A stretch of 64,000 bases of DNA from an uncultured Anderseniella sp. (GTDB lineage Bacteria; Pseudomonadota; Alphaproteobacteria; Rhizobiales; Aestuariivirgaceae). This document shows, piece by piece, positions 24,935 to 34,385 of the stretch. Under the pieces are notes generated by a model. That model worked only from the letters and a program-made list of their open reading frames with translations, was not told the origin of the DNA and did no database searches. The stretch covers positions 62,001 through 126,000 of the forward strand of contig CANKYU010000005.1 of the NCBI GenBank assembly GCA_947488295.1. Direction: 5' to 3'. Both the position numbers and the translations under genes were made by a program. Positions within the stretch are counted from its first letter, which is position 1; every line of letters begins with the position of its first letter.

Positions 24935-26461
24935 ATGCTCGAATTTCGTAATTCACCAGCAGAACCTTTGCTTACCACGTGGTCGGATGAGTATCCTGTC
25001 GACATATCCGTGACGCAGGCAAACGCCAAGACGCCGGTGGTGTTTCTGGAAGGTGACGGCATTGGCCCTGAAATTGCCAATGCAGCCCGCAAGGTGATTG
25101 ATGCTGCCTTTCCGCACATAGAATGGGTGGAACATACTGCGGGCGATATGGCCTTGCAGACCGGCGCTTCAAGCGGTGTTTCAGATGAAGCGCTCGAGGC
25201 AATTGCGAAAATCGGCACCGTGTTCAAGGGGCCGCTGACAACCGTGCTTGGCCCGGGCGGCAAGAACCCCAACACGACCATCCGCAAGCTGTTCGAACTT
25301 TATGCCAACGTTCGTCCGGTGATGACGCTGCCCGGTGTGAGGACCGCTTACGCGAACCAGGATGTGGATATGATCCTTATTCGCGATAATATCGAAGACT
25401 ATCATGCCGGTATCGAGCACATGCAGACACCGGACGTGATCCAGTCACTGAACCTGACAAGCCGCAGCGGCAGCGAACGGATCAACAGGTTTGCCTTCGA
25501 GCTGGCCCGCGCTTTCGGCCGTGACCGGGTCACCTGCGCCACCAATGCCGGAGGTATGAAACTGGCAGAAAGCCTGTTCAGGACAATGTTCGAGGAAGTA
25601 GCCGCCGACTATCCGGAAATCATGGCCAACCATGTTGGACTGGAAGCGTGCGTGCAGTCGGTTGTAACCAAACCGGCGCACCTGGATGTCGTGGTCACAT
25701 CCAATATGAGCGGTGACATTCCCGGCGATCTGGCCGCAGGCATGTCTGGTGGACTGAGCCTGGTTCCCAGCGCCAACATCGGCACTCATGCGGCCGTGTT
25801 TGAACCGGCGCACGGGACGGTTGCCGATCTGGCCGGGCAGAACTATGCCAACCCGACCGCCATGATACTGTCCGGCATCATGATGCTGCGCCATCTCGGT
25901 GCCTTCAAGGCAGCCAGCCAGATAGAGCATGCGCTGTATGTGACCCTTGAAGAAGGCAGGTATGTCACGCCGGACCTTGCCGTTACCTACCCAGGTGTAA
26001 CCACGGATACATTCGTGAAGGCAATCACCGACAATCTTGGTGAAGCCAGCGCCCTGGTCGTTGAACGCGACCTGGACTTTATCCTGATGCCAACGACACC
26101 GGTCGGGAATAGCTCCAACATATCCAGAAGTTTTGACGGGCTGGACGTGTTCATCGAGTGGGACGGGTCTGTCGACATGCTGGCTTCGAAACTCAACCTG
26201 GTGGTTGCAGGACAACCTTTTGCGCTTGAAAGCCTGAGCAATCGTGGCACACCCCTGTATCCTTCCGTGAGGGAGAATGCCGAGCCGGTGAACCACTGGT
26301 GCGGCCGCTTCAATTATACCGGTCGGAAAAAGAAGAGCGGCCTGCAGCGAGACATTTGTGCGCTGCTGGAGGCCGTCGGCAAGATCGGCAACTGGATGCA
26401 CATCGAGCGCCTGCAGAGTTTCAACGGAAAACCTGCCTATTCATCGGGGCAGGGTACCTGA
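24935..26461 (+). CDS. Isocitrate/isopropylmalate dehydrogenase-family protein with altered catalytic site
   Basis: A 508-residue protein built like the long (Thermus/Rickettsia-type) isocitrate dehydrogenases: a beta-decarboxylating dehydrogenase core to about residue 370, then a C-terminal extension of about 130 residues. Conserved: the NTTIRK-LFELYANVRP substrate loop with its arginines, and metal-site Asp261 and Asp265 (GDIPGD). Changed: the catalytic Tyr (EDxYAG in the family) is His157 with Tyr moved to 156, the catalytic Lys (HKANIMK) is Asn204 within CATNAGGMK, and the third metal Asp is Glu237. Either it uses a different substrate or chemistry, or it is catalytically weak or dead. 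GGAGG precedes the ATG. Confidence 0.8.
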   Translation: MLEFRNSPAEPLLTTWSDEYPVDISVTQANAKTPVVFLEGDGIGPEIANAARKVIDAAFPHIEWVEHTAGDMALQTGASSGVSDEALEAIAKIGTVFKGPLTTVLGPGGKNPNTTIRKLFELYANVRPVMTLPGVRTAYANQDVDMILIRDNIEDYHAGIEHMQTPDVIQSLNLTSRSGSERINRFAFELARAFGRDRVTCATNAGGMKLAESLFRTMFEEVAADYPEIMANHVGLEACVQSVVTKPAHLDVVVTSNMSGDIPGDLAAGMSGGLSLVPSANIGTHAAVFEPAHGTVADLAGQNYANPTAMILSGIMMLRHLGAFKAASQIEHALYVTLEEGRYVTPDLAVTYPGVTTDTFVKAITDNLGEASALVVERDLDFILMPTTPVGNSSNISRSFDGLDVFIEWDGSVDMLASKLNLVVAGQPFALESLSNRGTPLYPSVRENAEPVNHWCGRFNYTGRKKKSGLQRDICALLEAVGKIGNWMHIERLQSFNGKPAYSSGQGT

Positions 26462-26515
26462 TCAGCAATTCGGCAGGTTACCCGGAATGTAGCAACCGGG
26501 TGTCTTCCTGTCGTC

Positions 26516-26549
26516 ACGCCGGACAACTCCCCTCGGTTGTCCGGCGTTT
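26516..26549. terminator. Strong convergent terminator
   Basis: A perfect 12-bp stem (ACGCCGGACAAC / GTTGTCCGGCGT) with an 8-base loop and a TTT end, between the IDH-like gene and the convergent M20 peptidase. A smaller hairpin ACCCGG/CCGGGT (26480-26501) precedes it. Confidence 0.8.
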
Positions 26550-27690
26550 ACCTTAATGTCTCCAGGAGACCGGCCAGCAGCCGACACTGCGGTACCAGCG
26601 ACGAGATCAAAAGATGCTCGTTGAACGTATGGGCATTGCTTCCGCCAACACCCAGCCCGTCGAGAGTTGCAATTCCCAGCGCCCCGGTGAAATTGCCGTC
26701 GCTGCCGCCGGCAGATTGACAATGTCCCAACTCGATACCCAAGGCGGCGGCCAACTGGTGGGCATGATTGTACAGGGCCATGGTCTCCTCGTGCGGTTTG
26801 GCGACCGGGCGCAACAATCCTTCCTCAATTTCGATGCGAACTCCATCTTCTTCGCCAGCCAGCGCTGCCATATTTGACTGGACTTCAAGCAGCAGTTCAT
26901 CAGTCGGGGCCACGCACAAAACCTGTGCTTCGCAAAGTGTGGTCACGACATTTACGAAAACCCCGCCATGTACGGTGCCGACCGAGTAGGTTGTCGCCTT
27001 GTCATAGTCGTTCATCGCTTCAATGCGCCCTATGACTTCCGCCATTTTTAAAATTGCGCTGCGGCCCTGGGTTTTTGAGAGCCCTGCATGGGCCGGTTGG
27101 CCGTGTACCCGCACCCAGAAGCGCTGAACCGCGTGCCGGCCGGTGACAACGTCACCCCACGGGCGCAATGGTTCCGGGACCAGCACGTATTTGTGTTTGA
27201 CGGCCTCCGCCTCAATTCTCTTGCGCGACGACGGGCTGCCGACTTCCTCATCGGGTGTGAACATGAAAGTGACCGGTAATTGCGGCTGGATGTCAGCATT
27301 AAGCAATGCTGTGAAAGCCTCGATGGCCAGGCGGTTGCCGCCTTTCATGTCGAGGACGCCGGGACCCAGCAATTTGTCGCCGTCACGTCGAATGGGGAGC
27401 CTGGATGCCAGCGTACCGACTTCATGCACGGTATCCATGTGGCCAAGGACGAGGATGCCCGGTTGATCCGGCTGTTCAACTGATGGAAACCGGGATACCA
27501 CAACGTCACCAAAGCCATCGATACCAGGCAGGCGCTCAACATCACCGCCGAGGGTCCGCAATTCCCGCCCTGCAAGATCCATCATCCGGTTGACGCCATC
27601 GGTATGGTGGGTGGGGCTTTCAACCTCGGCCCACTTCGCTATGCCTTGCGCAATCTTCTCTGTGTCAAATGCGGCCTCCGGCAATGCCAT
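26548..27690 (-). CDS. M20-family metallopeptidase (carboxypeptidase G2-like)
   Basis: A 380-residue cytoplasmic di-zinc hydrolase. Seen: metal ligand motif GHMDTVHE near residue 80, the catalytic/metal Glu pair in TPDEEVGSP near 140, the dimerisation lid domain (about 185-295) and a C-terminal metal His in NAHTFNEH. Known: M20 enzymes cleave C-terminal amino acids or N-acyl/amide groups from small peptides and conjugates. It is the last gene of the dpp-peptidase operon. AGGAG precedes the ATG. The exact substrate cannot be read from the sequence. Confidence 0.85.
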   Translation of the reverse strand: MALPEAAFDTEKIAQGIAKWAEVESPTHHTDGVNRMMDLAGRELRTLGGDVERLPGIDGFGDVVVSRFPSVEQPDQPGILVLGHMDTVHEVGTLASRLPIRRDGDKLLGPGVLDMKGGNRLAIEAFTALLNADIQPQLPVTFMFTPDEEVGSPSSRKRIEAEAVKHKYVLVPEPLRPWGDVVTGRHAVQRFWVRVHGQPAHAGLSKTQGRSAILKMAEVIGRIEAMNDYDKATTYSVGTVHGGVFVNVVTTLCEAQVLCVAPTDELLLEVQSNMAALAGEEDGVRIEIEEGLLRPVAKPHEETMALYNHAHQLAAALGIELGHCQSAGGSDGNFTGALGIATLDGLGVGGSNAHTFNEHLLISSLVPQCRLLAGLLETLR

Positions 27691-27708
27691 AATGTGATGT
27701 CTCCTGGT

Positions 27709-28884
27709 TCAGCCTTGCTCCTGCATCCGGACAATGGTGCGGGCAAGGGTCTGGGCACGGGGTACGAAAGACGCGAGTTCCATATATTCATCCGGGCTGT
27801 GCACGAGGGCGCCAACCGGGCCAACGCCGCAGATGGTCGGGGTGCCGAGCGAAGCGGCAATGCCGGAGTCGGCGCAACCGCCGGAAAATTCCCCTGCTAT
27901 GGCAAGGCCGCTGTCGTGGCCTGCCTGGGTATAAAGGTCGAACATGTCGGCAGATGCAGCTGACTGTTCCAGCGGTTTGAATTCTCCCATGATTTCCATC
28001 GTCGCGCTGGTGCCGGAGACGTAACTGCGTTCTGCAATTTCCGTGATAGAGGCGACCAGCCAGTCCCGGTCGGCTAATTTGATGAAACGGGTATCGATAT
28101 CGCAGGCAGCCTCGGGCGCGACCGTATTGACTGATTGCCCGCCGGAAATGAGGCCTACATTTACGGTGATGCCGCGATCGATGTCAGTAATGTCATGCCA
28201 GGCGTTGATCTTGTGGGCCAGCTCGCCGATGGCACTGACACCGTCGGCGAAATTGGCGCCTGAATGGGCCGCCTTGCCGTTCACGGTGCACCGGAAAAAA
28301 ATACCGCCCTTTCGGCCTGTAACCACGTTGCCGCTGACCCGACCTGGTTCTGAGTTGAACACTGCCCGGGCGTTGCTGGTTTCGCGTGCAATCACTGGCG
28401 CTGATGAGGGAGATCCGATTTCTTCATCACCGGTGAACAGTCCCACCAGCGGAGCAGGGGCGCCTCCCAGTTCGGCAAACGCGGCCAGCACAAAGGCGTT
28501 CATCACCAGACCGGCCTTCATGTCGGCGACGCCAGGGCCATAGGCGCGGCCATCGCGGATGGTGAACGGGCGCCGTTCCGGTTCACCGCGCGGAAACACG
28601 GTGTCGCGATGCCCCATCAGCACGATGGGCCGGTTGCCGCCATTGGATGCGCCGGACACCGTGGCCCGGACCGCATCGCCATGGATTTCAATTGGGATGA
28701 TGTCGCACGGGATGCCACGAGCTTCCAGGAATTCGCGGATCAGTGCGCCGACCGCATCGACGCCTTGCTTGTGGTAGCTGCCGCTGTCGGTGTTGACCAG
28801 TGCCTCCAGCATGTCAACCATGCCGGCTTCATGGTCTGCCAGCCATTTTACAATCTCGGTTTCAGCCGTCGTCGAAGCAGGCAT
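27709..28884 (-). CDS. M20-family metallopeptidase
   Basis: A 391-residue di-zinc hydrolase. Seen: GHRDTVFPRGE (metal His, Asp), TGDEEIGSPSS (catalytic Glu and metal Glu), a central lid domain with AAHSGANFADG, and a C-terminal GAL-VHSPDEYMEL metal His. It resembles glutamate carboxypeptidase and acetylornithine/succinyl-diaminopimelate deacylases. GAGGAGAG lies before the ATG. It is 18 bases from each neighbour on the same strand. The preceding M20 protein is only moderately similar, so the two probably have different substrates rather than being a recent duplication. Confidence 0.85.
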   Translation of the reverse strand: MPASTTAETEIVKWLADHEAGMVDMLEALVNTDSGSYHKQGVDAVGALIREFLEARGIPCDIIPIEIHGDAVRATVSGASNGGNRPIVLMGHRDTVFPRGEPERRPFTIRDGRAYGPGVADMKAGLVMNAFVLAAFAELGGAPAPLVGLFTGDEEIGSPSSAPVIARETSNARAVFNSEPGRVSGNVVTGRKGGIFFRCTVNGKAAHSGANFADGVSAIGELAHKINAWHDITDIDRGITVNVGLISGGQSVNTVAPEAACDIDTRFIKLADRDWLVASITEIAERSYVSGTSATMEIMGEFKPLEQSAASADMFDLYTQAGHDSGLAIAGEFSGGCADSGIAASLGTPTICGVGPVGALVHSPDEYMELASFVPRAQTLARTIVRMQEQG

Positions 28885-28902
28885 TGCCGGCTCTCCTCAT
28901 GA

Positions 28903-30513
28903 TCAGATTTTTATCGCCATACCGTCACGTGCCGGATCGGCTCCACCATCCCAGGTGCCGGCGATGTTGCGAACCGCGTGGACACCGGCAAAATTGTAAC
29001 TCCTGGCATTACGGCGGACCTTGTACCCCATCTCAACCAGTTCACGCTCGGTGCTCCTGAGGATGCGGTTGGTGATGTCTATGACGTCGGATGTGGTGCA
29101 GAACCTCGGTGCGGCGACTGCTTCCTGGGCTGTCATGCCAAAGTCGACTGCGTTCAGGATGGCCTGCAGCACGCCCATGGTGATGTACGTGCCGCCCGGC
29201 GCGCCGATAACCAGAAACGGCTCGTCGTCCTTGAAGATAATGGTGGGGCACATGGCGGAGAACCGGGCTTTGCCGGGCACGATTGAACCCGGATTACCGG
29301 GGCGTGGATCAAACACCGCCATGCAGCCATTGTACATGAAGCCAAGCCCGTCGGTGACGACACCTGACGGCATGCCCAGCGAATGGGTGAGTGCCACGCA
29401 ATTGCCGAGCGCGTCGGCAACGCTGATATGGGTTGTATCCGTGGATTCCTTGTCGCCGACATTCATTCGCGGCACCGTCGCCTTGATGCCGCGCCTGATT
29501 TCAGTGGCTCTGCCTGACGCATAGGCTTTCGACGTCAGGTGATCCAGCGGGATATCCATGAAACCGGGGTCACCCAGGTGCCTGTCCTTGTCGACGGTTG
29601 CTATCTTCATGGCTTCAGAGACTGTGGCGATGTAGGCACGCGAATTGTGCCCCATGCCGGCGAGATCGAAATTCTCCAGTATATTCAACATCTCAACAAT
29701 CATTGCTCCACCACCCGGTGGCGGGTTGGTGGCGATGCGGTAGCCGCGATAGCTGCCCCACAAAGGGGCATTGGCAGTTACCGAAACATCTGCAAGGTCT
29801 CCGGCGGATATCATGCCGCCGCTGGCTTTCATGTCGGTAACAATTTTTTCGGCGATCGCACCGGTGTAGAAATCGTCGGGGCCGTTTTTCCGGATGCGCC
29901 GATAAGTGTTGGCCAAATCCTTGTTGACCAGCTTGTGGCCGATCTTGTGCAGGGTACCGGTGCTGTCGGTATAGATTGCGCGGGTTGCTGCAAACTTCGT
30001 CATCAGTTCCACATAACCCATGCGACCGGCAATCGGCGGGTTGTGCCAGAACTCATGCACGTGCGGGCGCACTAGAAACCCGTTTTCAGCGTAATCGATG
30101 GCCGGTTCCATCAGTTCGCCCAGTGACATGGTGCCGAATTTTGTGAGCGCAGTATCGTAGGCTTTAAGTGACATCGGCGTCGTAATCGCGCCATAGCCGC
30201 ATTCGTTCTCGCGGCCCCTCAGGATGAACCCGAACCCGTCTTCTGCTTCGCCGATGACGAGGTGTTCCCACATGTCAGGCGTGGCGGCCGACGGTGCGCG
30301 ACCGTGAAAATCGATAACCTCATGGGTCTGCGTGTCCGGCATGTATATGTGCATTGAGCCAAACCCGGCTATGCCGCACATTTGCGGATCGACGGCGGTC
30401 TGAACCAGCGCAGTCGCAATTGCTGCATCTACGGCATTGCCGCCCTTTGCCAGCACGTCGGCACCGGCTTCAACGGCTTCGGGCTGAGGGGCGGTTATGA
30501 TGCCGTGTTTCAT
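28903..30513 (-). CDS. Gamma-glutamyltransferase family protein
   Basis: A 536-residue Ntn-hydrolase. Seen: GGNAVDAAIATALVQTAVDP near the N terminus, the substrate Arg region, the maturation Thr in DTTHISVAD (about residue 355), the Gly-Gly loop near GAPGGTYI, and EWV-like C-terminal segments. Known: the family cleaves gamma-glutamyl bonds of glutathione and related amides, or acts on cephalosporin side chains. No signal peptide is visible, so it is probably cytoplasmic, unlike classic periplasmic GGT. The start at ATG 30513 puts it 16 bases after the amidase; the frame extends further upstream only by overlapping that gene. Confidence 0.85.
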   Translation of the reverse strand: MKHGIITAPQPEAVEAGADVLAKGGNAVDAAIATALVQTAVDPQMCGIAGFGSMHIYMPDTQTHEVIDFHGRAPSAATPDMWEHLVIGEAEDGFGFILRGRENECGYGAITTPMSLKAYDTALTKFGTMSLGELMEPAIDYAENGFLVRPHVHEFWHNPPIAGRMGYVELMTKFAATRAIYTDSTGTLHKIGHKLVNKDLANTYRRIRKNGPDDFYTGAIAEKIVTDMKASGGMISAGDLADVSVTANAPLWGSYRGYRIATNPPPGGGAMIVEMLNILENFDLAGMGHNSRAYIATVSEAMKIATVDKDRHLGDPGFMDIPLDHLTSKAYASGRATEIRRGIKATVPRMNVGDKESTDTTHISVADALGNCVALTHSLGMPSGVVTDGLGFMYNGCMAVFDPRPGNPGSIVPGKARFSAMCPTIIFKDDEPFLVIGAPGGTYITMGVLQAILNAVDFGMTAQEAVAAPRFCTTSDVIDITNRILRSTERELVEMGYKVRRNARSYNFAGVHAVRNIAGTWDGGADPARDGMAIKI

Positions 30514-30529
30514 GATGGAGGATCTCCGG

Positions 30530-31963
30530 TCAGGCAATGAGTTTTGCAAGATCTGCAACAGGGCGAGCCGTTTCCGGCTCGCTCGCCAGAACCTGTTCAA
30601 GGCTATGGGCCACTTCCAGAACGAGGGCGTCCGACCCGTTGGGTCCGACGATCTGGATGCCGAATGGCATGCCGAGATGGTCGACCCCACAGGGCAGAGA
30701 ACACGATGCAGGCAGTGCCATGGTCAGGGCATAACTCAGGGCCAGCCACCGCATATAGGTTGGCATTTTCTCGCCATTGATATCTTCGACAAACAATTGC
30801 GAGTGCGGAAACGGCGACACCGAAGCCGTCGGGCAGATCAGAATGTCCACATCTTCGAACAAGTCGATGAAATCACTGTAGATCTGGGTCTGAACCGTAT
30901 GTGCCCAGGCGACATCGCCGAGGCTGTACTTTAGCCCGCGTTCGGTGTTGTCGATCACATTGCGATCCAGCAGGTCGCGATGGTGTTCCAGCCTGTCGCG
31001 GTGTGCGCCGACGAAATTGACCCCCCGGGTAATTTCAAACGCCTCGTGGACATCATGCATCCTCGGATCCCGGTTTTGCGCGTTGAGAAAGACATGTTTG
31101 AACTTGCCGACGCGTTGCTCAAATATGGCCGCGATATCCTTGTCGACGGGCGCGCACCCCAGATCGGTCGATATTGCCACGCGCATGCTCGACAGGTCGG
31201 CACCGGCTAGGGTTGCGGGGATGTCCATGTCATCCATGCTGGAGAACGGATCACGCAAATTGGTGTCCTGTTGTGCCAGCAGCAGCAGATGAGTGTCGGC
31301 AACGGTACGGCCCATCGGGCCCACGACAGAGAACGGGTTCAGCGATATCGGTCGCCCTATGGCTGGAACAACACCGGGCGAAGGTCGATACCCGGTAACG
31401 CCGCAAAACCCCGCCGGTGTGCGCAGGCTGCCGCCATAGTCTGATCCTGTCGCCAGCGGCATCATGCCAACAGCAAGCGCTGCGGCAGAGCCTCCTGATG
31501 ATCCGGCGGATGTCTTGGCCGGATCAAACGGGTTGCCGGTAGCGCCGTACACCCGGTTGGTGGTGTTGGCGCCGGCGCCAAACTCAGGTGTGTTGGTTTT
31601 CGAAAACACATTGGCACCGGCTGCCCTGACATTGGCGACCATGTGGTCGTCTTCGGCCGGCACGTGGTCCTTGTAGATCAACGATCCCCAGGTGGTTTTC
31701 AAATTCCTGGTCGGGTTCAGATCCTTGATCCCAACCGGCAAGCCGTGCAACAGGCCGAGGTCCTCGCCATCGGTTACCGCTTTTTCTGCCACCTTGGCAT
31801 TTGCTTTCGCGGCAGCTTCATCCATGGCGATGACGGCGTTGAGCGTGCCATTGGTTTGCGAGATGCGTTCAAGGCATGAATCCAGAAGCTCAACCGGTGA
31901 AAGGGCCTTCAGGCCGATCTGGCGGCGCGCTTCGACGGCGCTGAGATCACAGGGTTTGGTCAC
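30530..31963 (-). CDS. Amidase-signature family hydrolase
   Basis: A 477-residue amidase of the Ser-cisSer-Lys class. Seen: the catalytic Lys in VGIKDLNPT, the Gly/Ser-rich signature AGSSGGSAAALA, and the nucleophile region GSDYGGSLRTPAGF. Known: members hydrolyse small amides; GatA has the same fold, but here GatA/GatC partners are absent and the context is peptide catabolism. The start is GTG 31963 with GAAGGACG upstream. It sits between an M20 peptidase and the gamma-glutamyltransferase in the minus-strand operon. Confidence 0.87.
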   Translation of the reverse strand: MTKPCDLSAVEARRQIGLKALSPVELLDSCLERISQTNGTLNAVIAMDEAAAKANAKVAEKAVTDGEDLGLLHGLPVGIKDLNPTRNLKTTWGSLIYKDHVPAEDDHMVANVRAAGANVFSKTNTPEFGAGANTTNRVYGATGNPFDPAKTSAGSSGGSAAALAVGMMPLATGSDYGGSLRTPAGFCGVTGYRPSPGVVPAIGRPISLNPFSVVGPMGRTVADTHLLLLAQQDTNLRDPFSSMDDMDIPATLAGADLSSMRVAISTDLGCAPVDKDIAAIFEQRVGKFKHVFLNAQNRDPRMHDVHEAFEITRGVNFVGAHRDRLEHHRDLLDRNVIDNTERGLKYSLGDVAWAHTVQTQIYSDFIDLFEDVDILICPTASVSPFPHSQLFVEDINGEKMPTYMRWLALSYALTMALPASCSLPCGVDHLGMPFGIQIVGPNGSDALVLEVAHSLEQVLASEPETARPVADLAKLIA

Positions 31964-31983
31964 TTTGGTTTACGTCCTTCAAG

Positions 31984-33405
31984 TCAGGCTGCGCGTGGCG
32001 GGACATTGCCTGCGCCTATATCCCAGTACAGACCGGTCATCACATCCAGCGCCGACCGGCACACAGACATCAGCACATGTTCATCAGGCGCGTGTTGTGA
32101 ACACGATGTGTAGGAGTGCGGCAGCCAGATTGCAGGCAGGTTCAGATCATCGGTGAAGATGTCATTGCAGATGGAACCGCCCATGGACGGCACGATGGCA
32201 GGCTTTGAATTGGTGGAGCGCTGTACGGAATCGCGGACGAACATGGCCCATGGGTGATCAGGTTCGGTGCGGGTCGCCTGGAACACGCCGTCGTTCGAGG
32301 CAGGCGGCGGGGTCACCTTCACAATGTCAAATCCGGCCTTGTCGAGATGGGCCTGAAGTATGGGAATGATGTTGTCGACATCCGTGCCGGCCACGAACCG
32401 AAGCTGGCAATTGGCTGATGCCTTGGGCGGAATGGCGTTCACCGGACGTCCCGGCGTGCCGGTGGAGTAGGCGAGCACATTGAATACATTGGCAGCATAC
32501 ACGCGCTGCGGCGGTGTCAGCCCCGGCTCACCCCACCATGCATCGATGGATGGTCCGCTCTCACCGCCATCAATTTCAATGTCATCCAGAACATCGCGCA
32601 CAGCGTCGGTCATGGCCGGTGGCTTCAGGTCATCAACCAGAAGTTCGCCTTTCGGCCCGACAATGGTTGCGATGGCATGGGCGAGAATGATGCCGGGATT
32701 GGCCAGCAGGCCGCCCCAGTTGCCGGAATGATGACCGCCGTCCCTGAGATCGCAGACAAGGTCCAGGTTGACAGCGCCACGGCAGCCCAGAGACAGGGTC
32801 GGGCGCTCCGGGGTCACGCGCGGACCGTCTGAGGCGATGAACACGTCGGCGGCAAAGTCCGGTTTGTTGGCCCTGACCAGGTCTGCAAGTCCCTTGGAGC
32901 CTGCTTCTTCGCCCATTTCGATGAGGAACTTGGCATTGAAACCAAGTTGCCCGCGCTCTTCCAGCACAGCACGCATGGCGGCCATGTTCATGGTGTGCTG
33001 GGCCTTGTTGTCGGCGGTGCCGCGGCCATACAACCTGTCGCCGTCCCGGGCCGTGATCCAGGGGCCGTCGCCTTTGGTCCACTGATCATCAAGCCCGCGG
33101 ATGACATCGCCGTGTCCGTAGCCCAGGACGGTGGGCAATGACGGGTCTTCAATCCGTGTTGCGAGCAGGGCCGGGGCCTGCCCGGCGACCGGATTGTCAT
33201 AACGTTTGATGGTGAAGCCCATTGCTTCAAAAGCCGGCGTCATTTCGGTATCGAGATACTTGTGCAGATGCGGCATGCTTTCCGGCAATTTCTGGCTCTC
33301 GGTGCGATGCGCGACACGGGATGCCAGCTCGGTTTCGAAATTGCCGCCGTCAATGTAGTTTCTGATGCGATCTATCGCGCCTTCACGGCTGCCGGTTTCG
33401 CTCAT
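31984..33405 (-). CDS. M20-family metallopeptidase (dipeptidase-like)
   Basis: A 473-residue enzyme of the larger M20 (PepV/CNDP-like) group. Seen: GYGHGDVIRG (metal His-Asp), IEMGEEAGSKGL (catalytic Glu-Glu), a long lid domain (about residues 205-360) and C-terminal HAPDEHVLMS with the metal His. Length fits carnosinase-type dipeptidases rather than deacylases. Its ATG overlaps the stop of the upstream ABC ATPase (ATGA), so transport and hydrolysis are translationally coupled. Confidence 0.87.
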   Translation of the reverse strand: MSETGSREGAIDRIRNYIDGGNFETELASRVAHRTESQKLPESMPHLHKYLDTEMTPAFEAMGFTIKRYDNPVAGQAPALLATRIEDPSLPTVLGYGHGDVIRGLDDQWTKGDGPWITARDGDRLYGRGTADNKAQHTMNMAAMRAVLEERGQLGFNAKFLIEMGEEAGSKGLADLVRANKPDFAADVFIASDGPRVTPERPTLSLGCRGAVNLDLVCDLRDGGHHSGNWGGLLANPGIILAHAIATIVGPKGELLVDDLKPPAMTDAVRDVLDDIEIDGGESGPSIDAWWGEPGLTPPQRVYAANVFNVLAYSTGTPGRPVNAIPPKASANCQLRFVAGTDVDNIIPILQAHLDKAGFDIVKVTPPPASNDGVFQATRTEPDHPWAMFVRDSVQRSTNSKPAIVPSMGGSICNDIFTDDLNLPAIWLPHSYTSCSQHAPDEHVLMSVCRSALDVMTGLYWDIGAGNVPPRAA

Positions 33406-34385
33406 GATGCCAGCATTCCCTTTCCTTCGTTTTCGTCATAGAGGTGACATTCAACGTGACCGTCGCCGAACGGTATTTTCCGAGGCGCTATGGTTGAACA
33501 GTGCGTCATTGCCTTGATGCAGCGCGGATGGAACCGGCAACCCGACGGCATGTCGAGCGGGTTGGGGTAGGCTGCACCGAGATGCGTATCAGGGACGCCA
33601 AGGCTCGGGTCCGGTGTCAGGACGGACTCCAGCAGTGCCTTTGAATAGGGATGCTTCGGCGTGTCGAACAGTGTGTCTGCGTCTTCTTCCTCGACAATGC
33701 GGCCGAGATACATGACGGCGACCCGGGTTGCCATATGCTCCACAACTGCAAGATTGTGGCTGATTACCAGGTAGGTCAGGCCAAGTTCTTCCCTCAAGTC
33801 CTGCAACAGATTGAGGATCTGCGATTGCACCGACACATCCAGCGCGGAGGTTGGTTCGTCACAGATGACGATGCGTGGCCGGTTTATAAGGGCGCGGGCT
33901 ATGGCGACGCGCTGGCGCTGGCCGCCCGACAACTGGCTGGGATAGTTGTTGTAGACCCGGCGGGGCAGGCCGACGAGTTCCATGATTTCGTCCGCCCGTT
34001 TGCGCCAGGTGCCGGGGTCCTTGTCGCCCTGGACCTTCAACGGCAGGGTGATGATGCTGCCGATCGACTTGCGCGGATTGAGTGACGAGTAGGGGTCCTG
34101 AAAGATCGGCTGCACGGTTTGCGCGATGCGCAACCGGTCCATTGTCTCGATCGGGTTTCCATCAAGCTCAAGCGAACCGTTGGTTGGAGGCAACAGGCCC
34201 AGCAACATCTTGGCCAGCGTGGTCTTGCCGCAACCTGATTCACCGACCAGGGCCAGGACTTCACCCTGCCGGATGCGCAAGTCAATGCCATTAACCGCAT
34301 GCAGCGGCCGCTTGGGCTTCATGAACCCGCCGGAAATCATGAAGGTTCGGGTGACGTCCCTGGCTTCCAGAACGATGTCGCTCAT
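33402..34385 (-). CDS. dppF: Dipeptide/oligopeptide ABC importer ATPase (DppF-like)
   Basis: A 327-residue ATPase of the Opp/Dpp class. Seen: Walker A GESGCGKTT, LSGGQRQRVAIARAL, Walker B IVICDEPTSALD, switch His in VISHNLAVVEH, and the C-terminal oligopeptide/dipeptide extension with SGCRFHPRC, whose Cys residues can hold an Fe-S cluster in DppD/DppF homologues. It pairs with the preceding DppD-like subunit, overlapping it by four bases (ATGA). Confidence 0.9.
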   Translation of the reverse strand: MSDIVLEARDVTRTFMISGGFMKPKRPLHAVNGIDLRIRQGEVLALVGESGCGKTTLAKMLLGLLPPTNGSLELDGNPIETMDRLRIAQTVQPIFQDPYSSLNPRKSIGSIITLPLKVQGDKDPGTWRKRADEIMELVGLPRRVYNNYPSQLSGGQRQRVAIARALINRPRIVICDEPTSALDVSVQSQILNLLQDLREELGLTYLVISHNLAVVEHMATRVAVMYLGRIVEEEDADTLFDTPKHPYSKALLESVLTPDPSLGVPDTHLGAAYPNPLDMPSGCRFHPRCIKAMTHCSTIAPRKIPFGDGHVECHLYDENEGKGMLAS

